Below are positions 1 through 6,182 of a DNA stretch of 11,268 bases, one piece after another. Each line of letters opens with the position of its first letter. Position 1 is the stretch's first letter. Under the pieces are notes generated by a model that worked only from the letters and a program-made list of their open reading frames with translations, had not been told where the DNA came from and made no database searches. Source of the stretch: Ruminococcaceae bacterium UBA1320 (GTDB lineage Bacteria; Bacillota; Clostridia; Oscillospirales; Ethanoligenentaceae). The position numbers were made by a program, and so were the translations under genes. The DNA is taken from contig DBTI01000227.1 in assembly GCA_002306975.1 (NCBI GenBank), positions 7,364 through 18,631 of the forward strand. The letters run 5' to 3'.

Positions 1-2622
1 CCCACCGCACCGACAATGACCGCGGCGACGCCCACGACAGTCACGGCGGGCGGCAATATCAACGTTACAGCCAATGAAGAAAGCATAATTTGTATTGTTC
101 CAACACACACACCGAATTACACAAAAGAAACGATGGATGCTTTGCAGGCAGCCGCTGGCGAGCATTTTGTGCATGCGGATGCCAATACGCCGACACCTAT
201 TTCAACCAGCGGGCTTGAGGCTGGCAGTTATCAGATTTATGCTGCCGACAAGGCAAATAATATTTCCACTCCCACGGTGGTTACCATTACAGCGGCGGCA
301 GGAGATTACGATTCCGGCGCCGGCACACCGGCCGATCCATATATCCTGTCAACACAGTCTCAGCTTGCCGCCATTCCCACAACCGGTCTTGACAAATGCT
401 ACAAGCTCGGCGGCACTATAAACCTTACCGGCAACTGGACGCCGATCGGCAACGCCTCAACACCGTTCGCCGGCACCTTTGACGGCAACGGTTACAAAAT
501 AACCGGGCTTACCATCAATGACAGCACAACCATGGATGTAGGCTTGTTTGGCTTTGCTGACACTAGTAGCGTTATCAAAAATATCGGAGTTGATGTCAGC
601 ATCAATTCATCTGCTGATTCTGCACGTGTCGGCGGCCTAATAGGAGAAAACAGAGCAGACGTAATAAATTGCCAGGTAACAGGCACCGTGCAAGGCGGCG
701 ACCCAATAGGAGCAATTGGCGGACTCGTTGCTCTAAACAGCGGTTCTGTCTGTAACTGTTATTCTGCAGCCACAGTTATCTGCGGAAATAGTGCATATGC
801 CGGTGGCCTTGTTGGCTATAACTTAGCCATAATTGAAAACAGCTATAACATTGGCAGTATAAGTGGCAATCTAACTGCATACATTGGCGGTATTGCTGCT
901 TATAACTCTGGTGAAATAATAAATTGCTACAATGCGGGCAGCTTGAGTGGCAGTAGCTTCATTGGCGGTTTTGTGAGCCAAAACATGGGCAATATCATAG
1001 ATGGATATTACGATCATACAAAAAATACCGGAGACGGGATTAACGAGGACACCAACAATCAGACAGTTACGGGTATTTCTACTGCTGTGATGCAGGGCAA
1101 AGCCGCTCCGTCGGACGGCATTTCATATTTTGACGGAGAAGGAACAATAAAAGCCACCGGAACAACCGCTTTTGTTGACGCCCTCAACGGTGGTCTCACA
1201 TCGATATTATCAGGCCAGCTGCCCGAAGACACGGACGTTGAATACTGGAAGGCGGACAGCACAACACCGACAAACGGCGGCTATCCGGTAATGACAAGCG
1301 ACAAGCCAGTTCATTTTTCAGTTGATTCAGCCTCTGTCACGGCGGGCACTCCGCTAAATGTGTCGATCAGCCAAGACGGCATAATTTGTATAGTAGCGAA
1401 GCCTTCTATCAACTACACCTCTGCCACAGCAGAGCAACTTATTGCAGCCATGGGGACTCATTTCCTACAAACAACGAAGGGAAAGTCAATATCTTTTCCA
1501 ACCACAGGTCTTTCGGCAGGCCAATATCAGATTTATTTTCTTTTCGGTGAAGGTACTGTTTCTTCACCAATCGACATCACTTTAACCGGTTCCGGCAGCG
1601 GAAACAACGGAAACACTTCTCCCGCTCCGACAGACAAAACCGTAGACGGTACAACGACAACCGGAAGCGGAGATACAGCTACTTCTACTGCGAAGATTCT
1701 TCCGACGGATACAAATACTTCAACAGTAGCCAATGTCATTGTCAAGCTTGGCAATGTTACGGTTACGGCTCCTTCCTCTGTTTTGAGCGGGGCGCTTGGA
1801 AACGACGCTTCAAGCTGGCTTGAGCTGTCGCAAAATCCGACATCGTCGTCCTCCCAGACGGCAGTGACAACAACCGCTCAGCAAAACGGCGTAACATTGG
1901 TTTCAACGCTTGATGTTGACTTGACACGCTTTTATTCAAACGGCACTTCTGAGCCGATTCACCAGCTGACCGGAAATGTAAACGTGGTTATAAAGCTTAC
2001 AGACGCTCAGATAGCCGCGATTACCGACCCGTCAAAAGCGCAGCTGCTCTATTACAACCCGGATACCGGCGCGTTAACCAACATGGGCGACACGTTTGAT
2101 CTTGCGGCAGGAACAGCTACCTTCTCAACAAGCCATTTCAGCACATTTGTAATACCGACAAAAGATACCGCGCAATCTTCCGGCATTGGCGTGAGCTATG
2201 ATTCGCATGTTCAGAATATTGGCTGGCTGCCTTATGTCAAAGATGGCAATTTGTCAGGCACAACGGCAAAAAGCCTGCGCCTTGAAGCGATAAACGTCAA
2301 GCTGACTGGCGACGTTCCCACAGGCGCGTCTATCTCTTACCAGACCTATCTGCAGGGCAGCGGCTGGCAAAAGGCGGTTTCAAACGGTGCTCTGTCAGGC
2401 ACAACAGGCAAAAAGCTGCGTGCCGAAGCATTGCGCGTAACGATTAAAGGTCTTGACGGTTATCGTGTAAGATATCGCGTACATGTCCAAAACCTTGGCT
2501 GGCAGGATTGGAAAACGACAAACAACGGCACCGATATCACGGCGGCGGCGCTTGCGGGAACAACAGGCAAAGCGCTTCGCATTGAAGCGGTTGAAATTGT
2601 TTTAGAGAAGATCCCGTCATAA
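1..2622 (+). CDS. Secreted cell-surface repeat protein with GLUG and ChW repeats (5' truncated)
   Basis: The frame is open from base 1, so the true start and any signal peptide lie upstream; the first in-window ATG (16) is not taken as the start. In order: a roughly 90-residue module (bases 16-297), a beta-helix-type segment beginning near 301 (YDSGAGTPADPYIL), five GLUG-like repeats starting at 628, 715, 799, 883 and 961 (pattern GGLvg.N...I.NcY), a second copy of the first module (1312-1590), a Thr/Ser/Gly-rich linker (1590-1730), a domain ending in SHFSTFVIP (about 1732-2157), and three C-terminal ChW repeats starting near 2191, 2332 and 2467, each with a GW and an LSGTTGK-L-R-EA-like core. 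GLUG and ChW repeats are known from secreted bacterial surface proteins, and ChW repeats are typical of Clostridia; the usual suggested role is wall association or protein-ligand binding. No LPXTG or enzyme motif is visible. The likely role is an adhesin or structural surface protein (inference). It ends at TAA just before a strong terminator. Confidence 0.9.
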   Translation, partial: PTAPTMTAATPTTVTAGGNINVTANEESIICIVPTHTPNYTKETMDALQAAAGEHFVHADANTPTPISTSGLEAGSYQIYAADKANNISTPTVVTITAAAGDYDSGAGTPADPYILSTQSQLAAIPTTGLDKCYKLGGTINLTGNWTPIGNASTPFAGTFDGNGYKITGLTINDSTTMDVGLFGFADTSSVIKNIGVDVSINSSADSARVGGLIGENRADVINCQVTGTVQGGDPIGAIGGLVALNSGSVCNCYSAATVICGNSAYAGGLVGYNLAIIENSYNIGSISGNLTAYIGGIAAYNSGEIINCYNAGSLSGSSFIGGFVSQNMGNIIDGYYDHTKNTGDGINEDTNNQTVTGISTAVMQGKAAPSDGISYFDGEGTIKATGTTAFVDALNGGLTSILSGQLPEDTDVEYWKADSTTPTNGGYPVMTSDKPVHFSVDSASVTAGTPLNVSISQDGIICIVAKPSINYTSATAEQLIAAMGTHFLQTTKGKSISFPTTGLSAGQYQIYFLFGEGTVSSPIDITLTGSGSGNNGNTSPAPTDKTVDGTTTTGSGDTATSTAKILPTDTNTSTVANVIVKLGNVTVTAPSSVLSGALGNDASSWLELSQNPTSSSSQTAVTTTAQQNGVTLVSTLDVDLTRFYSNGTSEPIHQLTGNVNVVIKLTDAQIAAITDPSKAQLLYYNPDTGALTNMGDTFDLAAGTATFSTSHFSTFVIPTKDTAQSSGIGVSYDSHVQNIGWLPYVKDGNLSGTTAKSLRLEAINVKLTGDVPTGASISYQTYLQGSGWQKAVSNGALSGTTGKKLRAEALRVTIKGLDGYRVRYRVHVQNLGWQDWKTTNNGTDITAAALAGTTGKALRIEAVEIVLEKIPS
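628..1040 (+). repeat. Five tandem GLUG-like protein repeats
   Basis: Repeat units begin with (V/I/A)GG at 628, 715, 799, 883 and 961, giving periods of 87, 84, 84 and 78 bases (29, 28, 28 and 26 residues). Each has the form GG(L/I/F)...N....I.N.Y..G(S/T). Conservation is at the protein level; the DNA copies are diverged. The last unit decays after NIIDGYYD. Confidence 0.8.
2191..2619 (+). repeat. Three tandem ChW (clostridial hydrophobic W) repeats
   Basis: The units start at about 2191, 2332 and 2467. Shared features are an aromatic strand (VSYDSHVQNIGW, ISYQTYLQGSGW, VRYRVHVQNLGW), then an LSGTT(A/G)K-type turn and an (L/A)R.EA...V strand. The third unit has a few extra residues (NNGTDITAA) before its AGTTGK turn. 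They form the extreme C terminus of the surface protein, the usual place for ChW clusters. Confidence 0.85.
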
Positions 2623-2637
2623 CAGATTTAATTTCAT

Positions 2638-2684
2638 AAGCAATCCCCCATCGCTCAAATGAGCGATGGGGGATTGCTTTTATT
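2638..2684 (+). terminator. Rho-independent terminator of the surface protein gene
   Basis: A perfect 19-bp stem pairs 2638-2656 with 2661-2679 around an AAAT loop. The core is CAATCCCCCATCGCTC and its complement, and TTTTATT follows. It begins 16 bases after the stop codon. Confidence 0.93.
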
Positions 2685-2718
2685 GACTCAACTTTTGTTC
2701 AAGAAGCAGCGGTTTATA

Positions 2719-2747
2719 TTGACAACAGCAATTTCGCTTACTACAAT
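2719..2747 (+). promoter_or_regulatory. Sigma-A promoter of the alpha/beta hydrolase gene
   Basis: TTGACA (2719-2724), a 17-bp spacer and TACAAT (2742-2747) match the consensus in 11 of 12 positions. Transcription should start near 2754, giving a leader of about 93 nt. A 9-base direct repeat CAACAGCAA occurs at 2723 (over the -35 end) and again at about 2754. Confidence 0.8.
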
Positions 2748-2791
2748 TAATTGCAACAGCAAATATTATTTTATTGAAATATAGACATGGT

Positions 2792-2826
2792 CTCAGCCTA
2801 TCGCCTTTCAGCGAATAGGCTTTGAG
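2792..2826 (+). promoter_or_regulatory. Hairpin in the hydrolase leader
   Basis: AGCCTATCGC (2795-2804) pairs with GCGAATAGGCT (2811-2821) with one bulged A and a CTTTCA loop. CTC/GAG (2792-2794 with 2824-2826) can extend the stem. No T-run follows, so it is not a standard terminator. It lies 10 bases before the AGGAG ribosome site and could act as a 5' stabiliser or translation control element; function unknown. Confidence 0.5.
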
Positions 2827-2846
2827 CTTATAATCAGGAGAGTATT

Positions 2847-3956
2847 ATGATAAAGTATAGTGAAGCGCTTTCGGAAACTTTGAAAAAAGACAAAACCTCT
2901 TTAAAAATGTATGGAGTCGATATTCAGACAAAATGTATTCCCGACGAGCCGCGAAAGGGATATATGGATCCCCGGCAGTTAGAACTGAATAAGCAAGAGG
3001 CAAATTTATTTGCAAATGATGCAAAAAATCAACAAAAGCAGGATGGCATAGAGGAGATCAGAAAAAAGATGGGTTTTCCCAATCTTAATATGAACACCGT
3101 AGAAATCCACACCAAATATGAGGAGCACAATTTTGACGGAAATGTGGTTAAAATCTGGATATATTATCCCCGGAAACCGGAGGGTAAAATCATTCGCCCG
3201 GGTTTTATCTTTATTCATGGCGGCGCATGGATCGGCGGCACGCCATTTACCGTCGAGAACCCGTGCAGGCTTTTGGCGGAGCGCGCCGACTGTGTGGTTT
3301 TTAACCTTGATTATTCGCTGGCACCGGAAAAGCCGTATCCAAATGGACTGAACGATTGCTTTAACACACTTAAATACATCTATGCAAATGCTGAAAGGTT
3401 CGGCGTGGATAAAAACAAGATAGGTATCGGCGGAGACAGCGCCGGCGGAAACATTTCGGCTGTTTGCGCTTTAAAGGACAAAGAACTTGGAACAGGCATG
3501 CTCAAATATCAGGCACTTATTTATCCGGTTGTTACCGTGATAACGTCAGACACCGGCGATTATAAGTGGCGAATAGAGGATTATGATATCTGTGATGAAC
3601 AAAAGGCCATTATCGATGCAAGCCTGAGCCTTGGCAGACCAAGACGCGGCAGCGTTCTTGACGAGATGGCGATACCATATCTTCAGCATGGTGAGGATCC
3701 GTCTAATCCGTACATCAGCCCGCTGCTTGCCCATACTCATAATGGGCTTTGCAAAGCGCTTATCGCTGTTGCGGAATATGACGGTCTGCGTATCCAGGGC
3801 GAGATTTATGGGGAAAAGCTGAAAGAGGCGGGAGTAGTGACGCGCGTTATCAGATATAAAGGTGTAAATCACGCATTTTTTGATAAGCTGGGTGTGTTTC
3901 CGCAGGCAGAAGACCTGGTTCAAGAGATAGCAAACGATTTGCGCTCATTAAATTGA
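2847..3956 (+). CDS. Alpha/beta hydrolase, hormone-sensitive-lipase (HSL/type IV) family esterase
   Basis: A 369-residue protein with the complete signature of HSL-type carboxylesterases. The oxyanion-hole motif HGGAW is at residues 124-128. The nucleophile elbow GDSAGG is at 196-201, with Ser198 as nucleophile. Asp312 (in AEYDGLR) and His342 (in NHAFF) complete the expected triad. No signal peptide is visible, so it is probably a cytoplasmic ester hydrolase; the natural substrate cannot be read from sequence. The first 80 residues are charged and helical and may form the cap, longer than in minimal family members. ATG 2847 is supported by AGGAG at 2836-2840 with a 6-base gap. It has its own promoter upstream and a weak hairpin plus T-run downstream, so it looks monocistronic. 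Family call is secure; a specific name such as acetyl esterase would be guesswork. Confidence 0.93.
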   Translation: MIKYSEALSETLKKDKTSLKMYGVDIQTKCIPDEPRKGYMDPRQLELNKQEANLFANDAKNQQKQDGIEEIRKKMGFPNLNMNTVEIHTKYEEHNFDGNVVKIWIYYPRKPEGKIIRPGFIFIHGGAWIGGTPFTVENPCRLLAERADCVVFNLDYSLAPEKPYPNGLNDCFNTLKYIYANAERFGVDKNKIGIGGDSAGGNISAVCALKDKELGTGMLKYQALIYPVVTVITSDTGDYKWRIEDYDICDEQKAIIDASLSLGRPRRGSVLDEMAIPYLQHGEDPSNPYISPLLAHTHNGLCKALIAVAEYDGLRIQGEIYGEKLKEAGVVTRVIRYKGVNHAFFDKLGVFPQAEDLVQEIANDLRSLN

Positions 3957-4002
3957 TACTGCAAAAATTATTGCAATTTCAAATAGGAACGGCAAAGTAG
4001 AA

Positions 4003-4039
4003 TGTTATCTGGCCATCCGCTTCGGCGGGGGAGATAACA
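4003..4039. repeat. Intergenic hairpin with UUCG-type loop and G-rich 3' arm
   Basis: TGTTATCT (4003-4010) pairs perfectly with AGATAACA (4032-4039). The upper stem CCGC-TTCG-GCGG (4017-4028) is closed by a TTCG tetraloop, with a partly paired G-rich segment between. No T-run follows directly. It resembles the hairpin at 11150-11184 in design and shares a 3' half with the sequence at 5841-5883. Confidence 0.6.
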
Positions 4040-4083
4040 AAACGATTCCGCTTTAATTTTTAGATTGCTATATGCTGTAAAAG

Positions 4084-4118
4084 AAAACCTGTTTTGCTGG
4101 ATAACCGGTTGGTTTTTA
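4084..4118 (+). terminator. Possible weak terminator of the hydrolase gene
   Basis: AAAACC (4084-4089) can pair with GGTTTT (4111-4116), with an inner CTGG-ATAA-CCGG stem (one G-U) separated by an asymmetric internal loop. A T-run follows (4113-4117). The stem is interrupted, so termination may be inefficient. Confidence 0.35.
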
Positions 4119-4147
4119 TTGATTATACAAATTTAAAATGATATTAT
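4119..4147 (+). promoter_or_regulatory. Sigma-A-like promoter of the glycosyltransferase gene
   Basis: TTGATT (4119-4124), a 17-bp spacer and TATTAT (4142-4147). Transcription from about 4154 gives a leader of about 70 nt to ATG 4224 and would begin after the upstream in-frame ATG at 4152, supporting the later start. Confidence 0.55.
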
Positions 4148-4223
4148 TAATTTGATAAACAGTAAATTAATATCAAGGATATTTTCAAATACCATATTTT
4201 TAAATATTATGATTGGAGAATTT

Positions 4224-5795
4224 ATGAACAATACTTCTATAATCATTTTGACCTATAATAATCTTCAATATAATAAAGACTGCATAAACAGCATTCGCAG
4301 TTACACACCGAAAGACAGCTATGAGATCGTTGTTGTTGATAACAACTCTACCGACGGAACGGCACAGTGGCTTGAAGAGCAAAATGACATAAAGTCTATT
4401 CTTAATAAAGAAAACAAAGGGTTTCCTGCGGGCTGCAACCAGGGCATCAAAGCGGCAGCCGAAGGAAATGACATTTTGCTGCTGAATAATGATACAGTAG
4501 TTACCCCCAACTGGCTTGAAAATCTGCAAACCTGCCTTTACAGTGAAAAATCGATAGGAGCAGTCGGTCCTGTAACCAACTCTTGCTCGAATTTTCAAGC
4601 TATCACAACGGATTATAAAAATACAGATGAGATGATCGCTTTTGCGAAAACGATTAACGTAAGTAACCCACTGAAGTGGGAAGAACGGGTAAGGCTTATT
4701 GGTTTTTGCCTGCTTATAAAAAATGAGGTAATAAAGAAAATCGGTCTGCTTGATGAGATATACGGAAAGGGTAATTGTGAAGACGACGATTATTCATTGC
4801 GTATGAGAAAATCTGGCTACAGGCTTATGCTATGCGGGGATTGTTTTATCCATCACTACGGCAGCTTGTCCTTTTCCAAGTTGAATCACGACTTTGTAGA
4901 GGTGTTACAGGCCAATAAAAATATATTTAAGCGTAAATGGGGCTTTGATCCTTTCTTAATAGCAATTGATGAACGGTTCGTTTTAAATAATTATATAAAT
5001 AGAATTAAAGGTGTTAAGAATATTCTAGTAGTCAACAGCAGCGCCGGATCAATGCTGCTATATCTGAAAAAGAAGTTCCCGAAATCCGATATAACCGGAA
5101 TAGAAACAAATAAATTATTACCGATAGGGCTTTCACATGTTGCGGAGGTCTTTAACGATTTTTCTGAAATAAAGGGCAAAAAGTTCAGCCTTGTAATTAT
5201 GCTGACCGATTATAGAAGTGATATTGATATATCGCCTCAACTTGAATATCTGCCTGCTTTTCTCAAAGATGCCGGAACCTTATTACTTCTATCAGAAGAA
5301 GATGTGTTAAAAAAATATGCGTCCCACGAGTGTTTTAAGGGATATCACAAAAAATATTTTGCCGGGATGTGCAGAATTAGTAAAATGGACATTCCTGAAA
5401 TTTCAGGTGAGAAACAGTTTGTTTCTTTGCTAAGGCTCATTGAGGATGATGTTGAGGTTGAAGAAAGCACAGAAGAATTAGGGAAATTATTAGTAAGCAT
5501 TAAATATTCCAAAAGTACGATAGAAAGTCTGGTAAACAAATACATAGCAAGGCCGGAGGTTGCATTTAACGCTGTCGGCACAGCGCTCTTTACTGAAGGA
5601 AAGAGGCAGCTCGCGTTAGACATGTTCGCCGACGCTTTTGAAAAAGACAATTCATATTATGACAGTGCGTTTAATCTTGCATATTTGTTATATGAATTAA
5701 AAGAAAAAAATCTTGCGCTTAATGTAATTGAGAAATGCGGCGCAGCCGATGAAGAAATGTTGAAGTTAAAGCAGGCGGTTATGTCGCTTGAATAA
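4224..5795 (+). CDS. GT2 glycosyltransferase with methyltransferase-like middle region and TPR-like C terminus
   Basis: A 523-residue protein. Residues 1-240 are a family 2 glycosyltransferase GT-A domain. It shows the N-terminal SIIILTYNN strand, VVVDNNSTDGT (36-46), LLLNNDTVV (85-93, D90 in the metal-binding DXD-equivalent place), GAVGPVTN (112-119), EDDDYSLRMRKSGY (186-199) and FIHHYG (208-213). Residues 265-365 look like a Rossmann/SAM-methyltransferase fold (ILVVNSSAGSMLLYLKK, then DITGIETN, then FSLVIMLTD), but the usual GxGxG loop is replaced by NSSAGS, so activity is doubtful. Residues 435-523 are helical and TPR-like (ALDMFADAFEKD.YYDSAFNLAYLLYELKEKNLALNVIEK). It probably transfers a sugar from a nucleotide-sugar to a surface polymer or protein. 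The 4224 start is chosen over ATG 4152 because TTGGAGA (ribosome site) lies 5 bases before it and the GT2 fold starts right there. Confidence 0.9.
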   Translation: MNNTSIIILTYNNLQYNKDCINSIRSYTPKDSYEIVVVDNNSTDGTAQWLEEQNDIKSILNKENKGFPAGCNQGIKAAAEGNDILLLNNDTVVTPNWLENLQTCLYSEKSIGAVGPVTNSCSNFQAITTDYKNTDEMIAFAKTINVSNPLKWEERVRLIGFCLLIKNEVIKKIGLLDEIYGKGNCEDDDYSLRMRKSGYRLMLCGDCFIHHYGSLSFSKLNHDFVEVLQANKNIFKRKWGFDPFLIAIDERFVLNNYINRIKGVKNILVVNSSAGSMLLYLKKKFPKSDITGIETNKLLPIGLSHVAEVFNDFSEIKGKKFSLVIMLTDYRSDIDISPQLEYLPAFLKDAGTLLLLSEEDVLKKYASHECFKGYHKKYFAGMCRISKMDIPEISGEKQFVSLLRLIEDDVEVEESTEELGKLLVSIKYSKSTIESLVNKYIARPEVAFNAVGTALFTEGKRQLALDMFADAFEKDNSYYDSAFNLAYLLYELKEKNLALNVIEKCGAADEEMLKLKQAVMSLE

Positions 5796-5840
5796 TTATA
5801 GCGATTACATTTTTAAAACGAAATCTTCGACACCGTCTCT

Positions 5841-5883
5841 GGCGGGGAGTAACAAACAAATTTTTCTTTTTTTAATTGCTATA
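5841..5883. repeat. Degenerate copy of the G-rich intergenic element
   Basis: GGCGGGGAGTAACAAA begins here and the segment ends in AATTGCTATA. The region downstream of the hydrolase gene has GGCGGGGGAGATAACAAA (4024 onward) and ends in GATTGCTATA, over 49 instead of 43 bases. The 5' half of the hairpin is not well preserved here. No clear terminator for the glycosyltransferase gene is visible, although a T-rich run follows at about 5860-5873. Confidence 0.35.
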
Positions 5884-5904
5884 AATTTATCGTTTTTGTA
5901 AATG

Positions 5905-5933
5905 TTGATTTGAAAAGCAGCGTATGTTATAAT
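5905..5933 (+). promoter_or_regulatory. Extended -10 sigma-A promoter of the riboswitch/exchanger transcript
   Basis: TTGATT (5905-5910), a 17-bp spacer and consensus TATAAT (5928-5933), preceded by TGT (extended -10). Transcription would begin at about 5940, just before the first strand of aptamer helix P1 at 5944. Confidence 0.82.
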
Positions 5934-5942
5934 TTATTTGTT

Positions 5943-6057
5943 ACAAGAGGGAGTAGTTTGCGGAGATCACTGATTGAACAGCGGTTTCTTTGATATTGTC
6001 AACATATTGGTGAAAACCTGGCAATATCCGCATTTTATGTGAAACGAGACTTTTGGC
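5943..6057 (+). ncRNA. yybP-ykoY family (Mn2+) riboswitch aptamer
   Basis: The conserved blocks of this class are present in order. Helix P1 CAAGAG (5944-5949) pairs with CTTTTG (6050-6055, one G-U). The loop strand GGAGTAG (5950-5956) follows. Helix TGCGGA/TCCGCA pairs 5959-5964 with 6027-6032. The distal arm GATATTG/CAATATC pairs 5992-5998 with 6022-6028 (the two helices compete by two bases). It encloses GTCAACATA and a GGT-GAAA-ACC tip. The second loop strand ACGAGAC is at 6044-6050. The order GGAGTAG ... GTCAA ... GAAA-capped stem ... (A)AGAC or GAGAC matches the published Lactococcus aptamer. Known biology: the class senses Mn2+ through two stacked loops and controls metal transporters. 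Confidence 0.88.
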
Positions 6058-6087
6058 GCATTTTTGTGCGCCAAAAGTCTTTTTTTT
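6047..6087 (+). terminator. Riboswitch expression-platform terminator
   Basis: A perfect 14-bp stem pairs AGACTTTTGGCGCA (6047-6060) with its complement (6067-6080), with a T-rich loop and eight T residues (6080-6087). The 5' arm contains CTTTTG (6050-6055), the 3' strand of aptamer P1, and GAGAC, part of the ligand-binding loop. Aptamer and terminator are therefore mutually exclusive, which predicts ligand-dependent antitermination (ON switch). Confidence 0.92.
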
Positions 6088-6131
6088 GTTGTTTTTTAGA
6101 CTCTACATAGCGGATTTTTTTGGCAGCTGCC

Positions 6132-6158
6132 TATCGCAATTTAATTGAAATTGCGATA
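6132..6158 (+). promoter_or_regulatory. Second leader hairpin before the exchanger ribosome site
   Basis: TATCGCAATTT (6132-6142) and AAATTGCGATA (6148-6158) are perfect 11-bp arms around AATTG. It lies between the terminator and the GGGG ribosome site (6169-6172). No T-run follows. It could stabilise the processed mRNA end or space the ribosome site; function unknown. Confidence 0.55.
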
Positions 6159-6182
6159 ACTATTTTACGGGGATGTGAAAAA

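Noticed and set aside
628..1040. Regular 78-87 base spacing reminiscent of a repeat array
   Set aside because: The periodicity comes from GLUG protein repeats in frame. The DNA repeats are degenerate, so this is not a CRISPR array.
3546..3923. 125-residue open frame on the - strand within the hydrolase gene
   Set aside because: It lies wholly opposite a clear esterase including its catalytic region, has no ribosome site and no recognisable domain.
4152..4223. Upstream in-frame start (ATG 4152) for the glycosyltransferase
   Set aside because: It has no ribosome site, would precede the predicted transcription start, and adds 24 residues before the GT2 fold. ATG 4224 has TTGGAGA at proper distance.
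6120..6182. TTG start for the exchanger
   Set aside because: There is no ribosome site, and the added residues run through the 6132-6158 hairpin. GTG 6183 follows a GGGG ribosome site and gives a family-typical N terminus.
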